DNA from: CAZLXG01 sp964563585 | Lineage (GTDB): Bacteria; Bacteroidota; Bacteroidia; Flavobacteriales; Flavobacteriaceae | Assembly (NCBI GenBank): GCA_964563585.1 | Contig: CAZLXG010000001.1 | Span: forward strand, 1-64,000 | Direction of reading: 5' to 3' | Length of the DNA stretch: 64,000 nt | In this document: positions 23,447 to 32,500 of the stretch, piece by piece | How the letters are laid out: each line of letters begins with the position of its first letter | Numbering within the stretch: the stretch's first letter is position 1 | Notes under the pieces: model-generated | The model's database searches: none | Seen by the model: the letters and a program-made list of their open reading frames with translations, nothing else | What the model was told of the DNA's origin: nothing | Translations under genes and position numbers: made by a program

Positions 23447-23893
23447 TTAAAATGGAAGATCATCATTATCATCTGCAGTTGGCTCAACTTTTGGTTGACT
23501 AGCAATAGGGTTTTGAGCTACAGGTGGTTTATTTGATGCATTAGCTTCACTTTCTTTTTTAGTTGATAAAAACGTGAAATCGATACATTGTATTTCGGTT
23601 GAATATCTATCGTTTCCTTTGTCGTCTTGCCATTTCCTGGTTTTCAAACGTCCTTCAATATATACTTTATCACCTTTACTTAAATACTTTTCACAAATTT
23701 CAGCTCCTTTATTTCTCACTACAATATTATGCCATTCGGTATTGCTAACACGCTCGTTAGTTTGCTTGTTTGTATACGTTTCGTTTGTTGCTAAAGGGAA
23801 ACGACCAATGCTACCGCCACCTTCAAAATAATGCATTTTAACTTCATCTCCTAAATGCCCAATCAGCATTACTTTGTTTAATGTACCCGCCAT
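23447..23893 (-). CDS. ssb: Single-stranded DNA-binding protein
   Basis: Coats single-stranded DNA in replication, repair and recombination. The 148 residues start MAGTLNKVMLIGHLG and show the OB-fold core (TEWHNIVVRNKGAEICEKYL, GDKVYIEGRLKTRKW). A Pro/Gln-rich linker leads to the acidic tip DDNDDLPF that recruits partner proteins. It lies between mutY (90 bases upstream) and gldE (23 bases downstream) on one strand. The DUF3127 protein at 1754 carries nearly the same tip. Confidence 0.97.
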   Translation of the reverse strand: MAGTLNKVMLIGHLGDEVKMHYFEGGGSIGRFPLATNETYTNKQTNERVSNTEWHNIVVRNKGAEICEKYLSKGDKVYIEGRLKTRKWQDDKGNDRYSTEIQCIDFTFLSTKKESEANASNKPPVAQNPIASQPKVEPTADDNDDLPF

Positions 23894-23983
23894 AATATTT
23901 GTTGTTTTGAAAAAGCAAAAATACTTAATTGCTTCACATTTTTTTAAAATTAATAAAAAAATATCATTGTTAATACTAATCTA

Positions 23984-25024
23984 TTAAAAATTAAATGATT
24001 CAATAAAATTTCCTATTAAAATTGGTACAGGAAAATCGTATACTTTATCAACTAAAATACCGTCAACAAGAAGCTTATCGACACTAACAATCCAAAATTT
24101 GGTATATAAATGTTGATGTGATAATTTATGAATAATAGCATCCTTATTATATAAGGACAATTCAAACTCAATTCCTTTTAATGAATTATGTTCTTTTATA
24201 AGTGATTTAAAAGCTTTTGAATCAATATTACTTTCTGTTTCCACTAAAGGAAATTGATACAGGTTTTGCCAAATACCTTTACCTTCTCGCTTTGCTAAAA
24301 TAGTTTTCTTGTCTTTAGAAACAATAACCAAAAAATTAAAATACTTTTTTGTTGCCTTAGCTGCTTTAATTTTTACTGGCAATAACTCAATTTTGTTTTT
24401 CTGCAACGCAATGCATCCGTTTTGTAACACACAAATATTACAATTCGGACTTTTAGGTTTACATTGAATCGCTCCAAATTCCATAATGGCTTGATTAAAT
24501 TCTGCAGGATTCTTTTTATCAATTAACTCCTGTGCTAAAAGTTTAAATTCTTTAGCTCCTTTAGATGAATTGATTGGTGTTTCAATTCCAAAATAACGCG
24601 ATAATACTCTATACACATTACCATCAACCACAGCAGTAGTTTCGTTAAAACAAATAGATGCAATGGCGCTTGCTGTATAATCGCCTACACCTTTTAACTT
24701 CAATAAATCTTTATAATTATTAGGAAAAACACCTTTTAAATTATTAGCGATATATTTTGCTGTAGCATGCAAATTTCTAGCCCTAGAATAATACCCCAAA
24801 CCTTGCCATAATTTTAACACGCTACTTTCATCTGCTTTTGCAAGTTTAAAAACTGTTGGAAAATTTTCTATGAAAGATATGTAATATGGCAAACCTTGTT
24901 TTACCTGTGTTTGCTGCAAAATAATTTCAGATAACCATATAAAATAAGGGTCTGTAGTTTGCCTCCAAGGAAGCATTCTCTTATTATTTGAATACCAATA
25001 AGTTAAAGTTTTAGAAAATATCAT
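23984..25024 (-). CDS. mutY: A/G-specific adenine glycosylase
   Basis: Removes adenine mispaired with 8-oxoguanine. The 346 residues are full length. Motifs in order are the catalytic-Glu segment LSEIILQQTQV (near 32-42), the helix-hairpin-helix LKGVGDYTASAIAS with the adjoining VVDGNVYRVLSR catalytic Asp, and the [4Fe-4S] cysteines in CKPKSPNCNICVLQNGC (spacing 6-2-5). A C-terminal NUDIX-like domain (about 230-340) recognises 8-oxoG. It is upstream of ssb-gldE-gldD in the same direction. Its Fe-S cluster would depend on the suf genes at 55-63 kb. Confidence 0.96.
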   Translation of the reverse strand: MIFSKTLTYWYSNNKRMLPWRQTTDPYFIWLSEIILQQTQVKQGLPYYISFIENFPTVFKLAKADESSVLKLWQGLGYYSRARNLHATAKYIANNLKGVFPNNYKDLLKLKGVGDYTASAIASICFNETTAVVDGNVYRVLSRYFGIETPINSSKGAKEFKLLAQELIDKKNPAEFNQAIMEFGAIQCKPKSPNCNICVLQNGCIALQKNKIELLPVKIKAAKATKKYFNFLVIVSKDKKTILAKREGKGIWQNLYQFPLVETESNIDSKAFKSLIKEHNSLKGIEFELSLYNKDAIIHKLSHQHLYTKFWIVSVDKLLVDGILVDKVYDFPVPILIGNFIESFNF

Positions 25025-25085
25025 TATTTAATATATTACAAGCGCAAAAATAAACGTTTATAATCTTAAATTTTAATGAATTAGG

Positions 25086-25118
25086 TTTGAAATATTGAAT
25101 ATTAAATTCCTATATTTG
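25086..25118 (+). promoter_or_regulatory. Promoter of the HU-family gene
   Basis: TTTG (25086-25089) and TATATTTG (25111-25118) with a 21-base spacer match the Bacteroidetes consensus. A 47-base A-rich leader without a Shine-Dalgarno precedes the ATG at 25166. Confidence 0.7.
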
Positions 25119-25165
25119 CATCCCTTTTAGAATTAAATTAATAGTAACATAAAATAAAAATAAAA

Positions 25166-25456
25166 ATGACGAAGGCTGATTTAGTAGCAAAAATCTCAGA
25201 AAAATTAGGTATTGAAAAAGGAGATGTTCAAGCAACTGTTGAAACATTTATGGAAGAAGTAAAAACTTCATTAGAAAGTGGTACAAATGTTTATTTAAGA
25301 GGTTTCGGAAGCTTCATAGTGAAAACTAGAGCTGAAAAAACTGGAAGAAATATTTCAAAAAACACAACCATAAAAATCCCTGCTCATAATATTCCAGCAT
25401 TTAAGCCTGCAAAAGTTTTTGTAGAAGGCGTTAAAACAAATGTAGCAGTTAAATAA
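25166..25456 (+). CDS. HU/IHF-family DNA-binding protein
   Basis: Nucleoid protein of 96 residues that bends DNA. The dimerising helices (MTKADLVAKISEKLGIEKGDV) are followed by the beta-arm segment RGFGSFIVKTRAEKTGRNISKNTTIKIPAHNIPAFKPA, which has the conserved GFG and the IP tip that intercalates DNA. The length is standard. It is followed at 41 bases by a gene for a tiny basic protein, and both end at the terminator at 25594. Whether it acts as HU homodimer or an IHF-like partner cannot be told. Confidence 0.96.
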   Translation: MTKADLVAKISEKLGIEKGDVQATVETFMEEVKTSLESGTNVYLRGFGSFIVKTRAEKTGRNISKNTTIKIPAHNIPAFKPAKVFVEGVKTNVAVK

Positions 25457-25497
25457 GAAGCATTAAAATAAATTATTAATTTAAAAAGACACTATTT

Positions 25498-25590
25498 ATG
25501 CCAAGTGGTAAAAAACGTAAAAGACATAAGGTTGCAACACATAAGCGTAAAAAACGCAGACGTGCTAACCGTCACAAAAAGAAAAAATAA
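25498..25590 (+). CDS. 30-residue highly basic protein, AURKAIP1/COX24-like, possibly ribosomal
   Basis: An ATG-initiated frame of 30 codons, product beginning MPSGKKRKRHKVATHK and ending RRRANRHKKKK. About two thirds of its residues are Lys, Arg or His. The pattern recalls the short AURKAIP1/COX24 domain (bacterial bS22, mitochondrial mS38), so a ribosome-associated role is plausible. It lies between HU and the RNase E/G gene and is closed by a strong terminator immediately after its stop. Its size and composition would make many gene finders miss it. Confidence 0.82.
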   Translation: MPSGKKRKRHKVATHKRKKRRRANRHKKKK

Positions 25591-25593
25591 ATC

Positions 25594-25622
25594 AAAAAAG
25601 CAGTTAGATTAACTGCTTTTTT
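25594..25622 (+). terminator. Terminator after HU and the small basic protein
   Basis: A perfect inverted repeat AAAAAAGCAGTTA / TAACTGCTTTTTT with a three-base loop, on the plus strand. Confidence 0.9.
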
Positions 25623-25652
25623 GGTTTTAAAAAACAAAACGTTCTTTGAAAT

Positions 25653-25768
25653 GAGTTCATTCAAATTAATTATGAACTCCACGGATTTAAAAAATCCTGT
25701 GAAATACTTAATTAAAATTTAATTAAGTATTATCTAGCAATTATAAATATTATAATACGTTAGATAAA
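25653..25768 (+). promoter_or_regulatory. Structured leader of the RNase E/G gene: four consecutive stem-loops
   Basis: Four inverted repeats lie end to end. 25653-25679: GAGTTCAT / ATGAACTC, perfect 8 bp. 25680-25701: CACGGATT / AATCCTGTG with one bulge. 25704-25730: ATACTTAATTAAA / TTTAATTAAGTAT, perfect 13 bp around one base. 25731-25766: TATCTAGC / GTTAGATA with an inner ATTATA / TATAAT stem. The RNase gene starts at 25820. The layout suggests a 5' untranslated region acted on by the enzyme itself, as for E. coli rne. Confidence 0.65.
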
Positions 25769-25819
25769 AAATAATGTATAATCCATCTGTACTTAATTGT
25801 ATGGATAAAAATTAACTAA

Positions 25820-27364
25820 ATGGATAAAGAATTGATCATTAGATCTAGTTCCGAAGATGTTGATTTTGCCTTATTAAAAGATGGAAGACTTATTGAATTA
25901 CAGAAAGATGAAGGTGGTAACAACTTTTCAGTTGGCGATGTGTTTATCGCCAAAATACGAAAAGCTGTTCCTGGTTTAAATGCTGCATTTGTAAATGTAG
26001 GTTATGAAAAAGATGCTTTTTTGCATTATCATGATTTAGGACCAAAACTTCCTTCACTTTTAAAATTCACAAAACGTGTAAGCACAGGTAAATTAAGAGA
26101 TTTTTCTCTGAAAAATTTCCCATTTGAAAAAGATATTGATAAAGACGGCAAAATTGCCGATGTCTTAAAATCAAATCAATCGCTATTAGTACAAATAGCT
26201 AAAGAACCCATATCAACTAAAGGACCCAGAATAAGTTCTGAGCTTTCTATAGCTGGTAGATATATTGTTTTAGTTCCTTTTTCTAATCGAATTTCTATTT
26301 CTCAAAAAATAGAATCAAGAGATGAAAAAGACAGATTAAAACGATTGGTAAAAAGTATTACACCACAAGGTTTTGGAATTATTGTACGCACAGTAGCAGA
26401 AGGCAAAAAAGTAGCAGAACTAGATAAAGATTTACAAAATTTGCTTAGTCGTTGGACGGCAATGTGTAAAAAGCTACATAGAGCACATCATCCCAGTAAA
26501 GTACTAGGAGAATTAAATAAAGCCTCGTCAATTTTGCGAGACATATTTAACGATTCTTTTACAAGTATACATGTTGATGATGAAGAGCTTTATTATCAAA
26601 TTAAAGATTATTTGCAAGAAATTGCACCAAAAAAAGAATCAATAGTAAAATTGTATCAGTCTAAAGTTCCAATTTTTGAAAAATTTGGAATTGAAAGACA
26701 AATTAAAACCTCTTTCGGGAAAACCGTTTCCATGGCAAAAGGTGCCTATTTAGTAATAGAGCATACAGAAGCCTTACATGTAATAGATGTAAACAGTGGA
26801 AACCGATCTAACAAAGCAAATAACCAAGAGGATACAGCATTAGAAGTAAATTTAATAGCAGCTACCGAAATGGCTCGTCAATTACGATTACGTGATATGG
26901 GCGGTATTATTGTGGTAGATTTTATTGATTTAACTAATGCCGAAAACAGGCAAAAGCTTTTTAATCATCTTCGTGATGAAATGAAAGATGATAGAGCAAA
27001 ACATAAAGTATTGCCACCAAGTAAATTTGGCTTGATACAAATAACAAGACAACGTGTTCGCCCAGAATTAAACATTAAAACCCGCGAGGAAAACCCCAAC
27101 GGAATTAATTGCGCTGAGGTTGAAGCTCCAATAGGATTGGTGCAAAAAATAAATCACGACCTTGAAGTACTATTAAAAAAAGACTATAAAAAGTTGACTT
27201 TAAACACACATCCTTTTATAGCGGCCTTCTTAACAAAAGGCATTCCATCTATACGTTCAAAATGGTTTTTTGAACACAAAAAATGGGTTAAAATTTTACC
27301 AAGAGATGCTTACACATATCTAGAATATCATTTTTTCGATAAAAATGGTAATCAAATTAAATAA
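25820..27364 (+). CDS. rng: Ribonuclease E/G family endoribonuclease
   Basis: Single-strand-specific endoribonuclease of 514 residues, close to RNase G in length and without a degradosome scaffold tail. The S1 domain occupies about 35-125 (VGDVFIAKIRKAVPGLNAAFVNVGYEKDAFLHYHD). The catalytic DNase-I-like domain contains the Mg-binding segments HVIDVNSGN and VVDFIDL. The Zn-link CPxCxG of RNase E is not conserved; only one Cys lies in the corresponding NGINCAEVEAP region. It is a single gene between a structured leader and a terminator. The symbol rng is by length, and rne/rng cannot be strictly separated. Confidence 0.93.
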   Translation: MDKELIIRSSSEDVDFALLKDGRLIELQKDEGGNNFSVGDVFIAKIRKAVPGLNAAFVNVGYEKDAFLHYHDLGPKLPSLLKFTKRVSTGKLRDFSLKNFPFEKDIDKDGKIADVLKSNQSLLVQIAKEPISTKGPRISSELSIAGRYIVLVPFSNRISISQKIESRDEKDRLKRLVKSITPQGFGIIVRTVAEGKKVAELDKDLQNLLSRWTAMCKKLHRAHHPSKVLGELNKASSILRDIFNDSFTSIHVDDEELYYQIKDYLQEIAPKKESIVKLYQSKVPIFEKFGIERQIKTSFGKTVSMAKGAYLVIEHTEALHVIDVNSGNRSNKANNQEDTALEVNLIAATEMARQLRLRDMGGIIVVDFIDLTNAENRQKLFNHLRDEMKDDRAKHKVLPPSKFGLIQITRQRVRPELNIKTREENPNGINCAEVEAPIGLVQKINHDLEVLLKKDYKKLTLNTHPFIAAFLTKGIPSIRSKWFFEHKKWVKILPRDAYTYLEYHFFDKNGNQIK

Positions 27365-27366
27365 CT

Positions 27367-27400
27367 AAAAAGCCTTACTATTTGTTTAGTAAGGCTTTTT
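27367..27400. terminator. RNase E/G gene terminator
   Basis: AAAAAGCCTTACTA pairs with TAGTAAGGCTTTTT around a six-base loop. Confidence 0.88.
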
Positions 27401-27409
27401 GTTTTATAT

Positions 27410-27453
27410 GTCATTGCGAAACCTTTATAGGTTGTAGCAATCTCATTTTAATA
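27410..27453 (+). repeat. Dispersed repeat, GTCATTGCGA family
   Basis: Begins GTCATTGCGAAACC and ends GTAGCAATCTC, a shorter relative of the other CATTGCGAGG copies. It directly follows the RNase gene terminator. Confidence 0.6.
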
Positions 27454-27476
27454 ACAACTATTTTTAATTCTAAGTT

Positions 27477-27622
27477 GGGCGCTACCCAAACGGGTCGGGC
27501 TTTTCGTTATATCTTTTTAAAACGTCATTGCAAGGATGAGTGACATGGTAATCTGCCAATTTTTAGTTCCAAATAAAATTTACACCACTTTATTTTTTAA
27601 AAAGGATGCCACTGCACTCAAT
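27477..27622 (+). repeat. Dispersed repeat interrupted by another repeat (nested pair)
   Basis: The left half GGGCGCTACCCAAACGGGTC and the following TCGTTATATCTTTTT (27477-27518) are separated from the right half AAAAAGGATGCCACTGCACTC (27598-27618). Between them is a CGTCATTGCAAGGATG copy (27521-27557) plus about 40 A/T-rich bases. At 60496-60561 the same halves are separated by only ten bases, so this copy appears to have been opened by insertion of the second repeat. Confidence 0.65.
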
Positions 27623-27649
27623 GTGACAGAAAATTACTCGAAGTGACGC

Positions 27650-28609
27650 TTAATTATCGTTTAACAAACGTGAAAGTTCATCTAGTTTTGGTGTTAAAAT
27701 AACCTCGATACGTCTGTTTTTAGCTTTTCCTTCGGCAGTATTATTACTTGCAATTGGCGCAAATTCGCCACGACCTGCAGCAGTTAAATTTTCAGGGCTT
27801 ATAGCCGCATTCTCCCGTAAAATATTCACAATTGCTGTGGCACGTTTTGTTGACAAATCCCAGTTACCACTTAACTGCGAATTGCCTTGATACGGCACAT
27901 CATCAGTATGTCCTTCAATTAAAACCGCAATATCTGGATTAACACCTAACACGCTTCCTAATTGCTGCACCGCTTTTCTTCCATCGGTACCAACAGCCCA
28001 ACTTCCTGAGCCGAAAAGCAACTTGTTTTCCATAGAAACGTATACTTTTCCATCGCGTTGTTCTACTGTTAAGCCTTTGCCTTCAAAATCGGTTAAGGCT
28101 CTTGAAATGGCATTTTTTAACTGCGTCATGGCAGCATCTTTTGCAGCAATAACATTTTCTAATTCGGCAACACGGTTTGAGCGGTCTTCTAATTCTTTTT
28201 TAAGTTTTGCTAAACGTGCATTTTCGGCAGCTAAGGCTTGTCCTTTTGCTTCCAATTGCGCTAGTAACTCTCTGTTTTTCTTAGAGTTTTCGGCTATTGA
28301 AGCTGAGCTATTTTTTTCTAATGCATCATAAGATGCTTGTAAATTATCATACTTTGTTTTTGTTGCGTTGTAATCGGCTTGCAATTTATCACGCAATGCA
28401 ATTGCTTCATCATAAGCCATTTGAATTTGTTTTAATTCATTTTCGGCAGCATTTTTAGCACTTAAAAGTGTTTCATTTTCGCTTGAAAGCTTTCTGTTTT
28501 CTTGTTTTAAAGTAGTGTATTTACTTTCTAAATCTTTATATACTTTTGGAGATACACAAGATGCTAAAAACACTAAAATTAATACGGTTAACGACAATTT
28601 TTTAATCAT
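27650..28609 (-). CDS. OmpA-family lipoprotein with coiled-coil stalk
   Basis: A 319-residue lipoprotein (lipobox VFLASC, Cys18). Residues about 22-170 are a long heptad-rich coiled coil (KYTTLKQENRKLSSENETLL and onward). The C-terminal 185-310 is an OmpA/MotB peptidoglycan-binding domain with VLIEGHTDDVPYQG, the segment that ends in STKRATAIVNIL, and NRRIEVILTP. It would span from a lipid-anchored membrane to the cell wall. It is a single gene upstream of repeats and 31 bases downstream of xth on the same strand, so it may share the xth transcript. Confidence 0.92.
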   Translation of the reverse strand: MIKKLSLTVLILVFLASCVSPKVYKDLESKYTTLKQENRKLSSENETLLSAKNAAENELKQIQMAYDEAIALRDKLQADYNATKTKYDNLQASYDALEKNSSASIAENSKKNRELLAQLEAKGQALAAENARLAKLKKELEDRSNRVAELENVIAAKDAAMTQLKNAISRALTDFEGKGLTVEQRDGKVYVSMENKLLFGSGSWAVGTDGRKAVQQLGSVLGVNPDIAVLIEGHTDDVPYQGNSQLSGNWDLSTKRATAIVNILRENAAISPENLTAAGRGEFAPIASNNTAEGKAKNRRIEVILTPKLDELSRLLNDN

Positions 28610-28640
28610 GATTCTGGGTTATGTTATTATTATTTATTTA

Positions 28641-29402
28641 CTAATTATCTATTTCTACTAAAATTGGACAATGGTCACTATGAACAGCATCAGAGAGTAT
28701 AACGGCTCTTTTTAGTTTTTCTTGTAACGTATTTGCAACCATGGCATAATCTAATCGCCAACCTTTATTGTTTGCTCTAGAATTTGCTCGATAACTCCAC
28801 CAACTATATTCTTGAGATTCTTTGTTTAAATATCTGAAAGAATCTATGAATCCGCTATCTATAAAAGCTCCTAACCATTCGCGTTCTTCGGGTAAAAACC
28901 CCGAAACACCTTTCATTTTTGGGTTATGAATATCTATTGCTTCATGACAAATATTATAATCGCCACAAACTACTAAATTTGGTTTTTCAGTTCTTAAATC
29001 GTTTAAATAATTATGAATTCTATCCATATAATCAAACTTGTGTTCCAAACGCGCAGCATTAGTTCCCGATGGCAAATACATACTCATTACCGAAACCCCA
29101 TCAAAATCGACACGAATATTTCGCCCTTCAAAATCCATAGACTCTATTCCTGTACCATATTCTATATGATTTGGTTCCGTTTTACTTAAAATTGCAACAC
29201 CACTATATCCCTTTTTTTGAGCAGAAAACCAATAATTATACTTATAACCAACTTCAATAAAAAGATCTAAATCTAACTGTTCTTTTAAAGCCTTAATTTC
29301 TTGCAAGCAAATAACATCTGGATTTGCGGCTTTTAACCAATCAATAAAACCTTTCTTTACTGCTGCACGAATTCCGTTTACGTTATAGGATATGATTTTC
29401 AT
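28641..29402 (-). CDS. xth: Exodeoxyribonuclease III
   Basis: AP endonuclease and 3'-5' exonuclease in base excision repair, 253 residues as expected. Family motifs are MKIISYNVNGIRAAVKKG with the Mg-binding Asn, CLQEIKA with catalytic Glu near 36, VCGDYNICHEAIDIHNPK, WWSYR, the RLDYAMV segment and the terminal SDHCPILVEI with catalytic His. The start at 29402 is fixed by the conserved first strand. It stands divergent from the large outer-membrane protein gene. Confidence 0.96.
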   Translation of the reverse strand: MKIISYNVNGIRAAVKKGFIDWLKAANPDVICLQEIKALKEQLDLDLFIEVGYKYNYWFSAQKKGYSGVAILSKTEPNHIEYGTGIESMDFEGRNIRVDFDGVSVMSMYLPSGTNAARLEHKFDYMDRIHNYLNDLRTEKPNLVVCGDYNICHEAIDIHNPKMKGVSGFLPEEREWLGAFIDSGFIDSFRYLNKESQEYSWWSYRANSRANNKGWRLDYAMVANTLQEKLKRAVILSDAVHSDHCPILVEIDN

Positions 29403-29516
29403 AGTTTATAAAGTGAGTTGTTTTAGCTAAAATAAATAATACTGTACTTTTACACTATTATTTTATGGTGGTTTTAACTATAAAATATTTTTCGTTTTTA
29501 ATAGTTTAAGTAACTG

Positions 29517-32500
29517 ATGAAATTTACACTTAGTTTTATATGTTTTTTGATGGCTTTTTCTGCTTTTTCGCAAGAAGAAGCTTCAAATTATAGAACTAAA
29601 AAAGTTGCCGTAAAAAATACTATACAAATTGATAGTGTTAGTATTAATTCTGGTTCGTTTTCGCTTACGCGGAAAGATAATTCGGTTATCGATTCTACTT
29701 TCTATACAGTTGATTTTTCTAAAGCGCTTTTAACGTTTAAAAAACCTGTTGAAACCGATTCTGTAATCATTAATTATTTACGATTTCCAGATTTTTTAAC
29801 TAAAACATACAAACAGTTAGACGACAGTATTATTGTTAAAAATACCAGTAATATTCAAAAATTATATAAGCTTTCTCAACCTAGCGATTCTAAAAATTTC
29901 ATTCCTTTTGATGGTTTAACAACTTCGGGAAGTATTTCGCGTGGTGTTACCATTGGCAATAACCAAAACTCGGTTTTAAATAGTGAATTAGACCTACAAA
30001 TTACAGGAAAATTAAACGATAAAGTATCGCTTAGAGCTTCTATACAAGATGCCAATATTCCATTACAAGAAAGTGGATATTCACAACGTTTAGATGAATT
30101 CGACCAAGTATTTATCGAACTTTATAGCGACCATTGGAGCATTCGTGCTGGTGATATAGATTTACAAAATAACAACTCATATTTCGCAAGTTTTTCAAAA
30201 CGTGTACAAGGCTTATCTATTAATGCAACATTAGGCAATGATGATACACAAACACAGTTATTTGCTGCTGGTGCCATAGTACGTGGACAATTTACAACCA
30301 GCCAATTTACAGCTCAAGAAGGTAATCAAGGTCCTTATAAATTACAAGGCCGTAATGGTGAATTGTTTGTGCTTATAGTTTCTGGAAGCGAAACCGTTTA
30401 TGTAAATGGTATTCCTGTAAAACGTGGCGAAAATGAGGATTATATTATAGATTATAATGCAGGTGAAATTATTTTCAACTCAACATATTCTATAACTTCG
30501 GAAATGCGAATTACTGTCGATTACCAATTTAGTGAACGAAATTACTCTAGAATTGTGGCTTTTGGTGGTGGAAATTATGCAAGTAAAAAATTGAATATTG
30601 GTATTTCTGTGTATTCTGAAAACGATGCTAAAAATCAACCTTTACAACAAAATTTATCCGAAAATCAAGTTCAAATATTAGCAAATTCTGGCGACGATAA
30701 AACTCTAATGGTTGCGCCATCTGAAGTATTAGAAGCTTTAAACGAAAACAGAATTTTATATAAAAAAGAAATTATTAGTGGCACTGAAGCTTTTGTGTTT
30801 TCTAATAATGAAAATGATGAATTATACCGAGTAACTTTCTCGCAAGTTGGCGCAAATCAAGGAAATTATATTTTAAGTAGCATTAATGCCATTAATAAAA
30901 TTTACGAATATGTTGAACCAATTGGCGGTATTCCTCAAGGAAATTACGCACCTATTATTCAACTTATTGCACCAACAAAGCTTCAAATTGCTATGCTAAA
31001 CGGGAGTTATAAACCTTCAGAAAAAATAATAATTAATTTTGAAGCTGCTGGAAGTAAAAACGATTTAAACTTATTTTCGAATTTAAATGATGAAAACAAT
31101 GATGGTTATGCCACCAAACTAAATATTGAGCAAACATTAATAAAAAAAGATAGCCTTTGGAATTTAAATGCTTTTGTTGATGCAGATTACATCAATAAAG
31201 ATTTTAAAACTATCGAAAATATTTACAACCCAGAGTTTAATAGAGATTGGAATTTAGATGAACAAACAACGAATCAAATCACAAATAATTTAGGAAATCA
31301 AACATTGTTAAATTTTGGATTTAAAGCGTTTCATAATAAAAAAGGAAGCATCAATTATCAATATGAATATTTAGATTATTCAAATGGTTTTAATGGTAAC
31401 AGGCATGTTACAAATATTAATTTGCTTCTTAATAAATTCAATATTAGTTCTTATTCTAGTTTTTTAAATGCCGAGTCAAATATAAATACCTCAACGTTTT
31501 TAAGGTCATACAATAGTATTACTTATGGCATGCAAAAAAGCTGGTTGGGTACTAAATTAGCTATTGAAGATAATGAACAGAAAAATATTCAAACCTCAGT
31601 ATTAACACCTTTAAGTCAAAAATTCAAATCATACGAATTCTTTGTAGGCGTTGGTGATAGCACTAAAATTTTCGCTAAATTTGGTTATAAAAATAGGGTA
31701 AACGATAGTATTAGAAACAATCAATTACAAAAAGTGAACACGTCTAACACGTTTTATTTAGATTCTAAACTTGTACAAAACAAAAATACTAATCTATCAC
31801 TTTATGCAAATTACAGAACACTTAAAAGTGAAGATAAAACCATTGATGACGAACAGTCTATAAACTCTAGATTACAATTCAATCAAAAATTATTTAAGCA
31901 ACTTATACAATGGAATACTGTTTTTGAAACCAATTCGGGTACTTTACCTCAACAAGATTTCACATATATTGAAGTTGAACCTGGACAAGGAACTTATACT
32001 TGGATTGATTATAACGAAAACGGAATTCAGGAGTTAGAGGAATTTGAATTGGCACAATTTCAAGACGAAGGCAAATATATTCGTGTGTTATTACCAAATA
32101 GGATTTATATAAAAACACATCAAAATAGGCTAAGTCAAACACTTACAATTAACCCATCACAATGGTCTGTAAGCGAAAATAAATCAAAAAAAATATGGTC
32201 GCATTTATACAGTCAAACCAGTTATTTAATAGATAGAAAAATAAAACGCGACGGTAATAGTTTTAATTTAAATCCTTTTGAAAATGATGAAAACAATCAA
32301 TTAGGGTTACAGTTGAATTTTAGAAACGTGTTGTTTTTAAATCGTGGAAAGCAGCATTACACAACTTCTTACACGTACTTATCAAACAAATCTAGAAACA
32401 TTTTATCTATTGGTTTTATTGAAAATAGTTTAAAAAGTCATCAACTTAATTTTAATCATAAATTTGAAGAAAGCTGGTTAATTACACTGCAATCTTCTTT

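Noticed and set aside
27404..27649. Possible tRNA or small RNA from GC-richer patches after the RNase gene
   Set aside because: The GC-richer patches are explained by dispersed repeats seen elsewhere in the window. No cloverleaf or TPsiC-loop signature is present.
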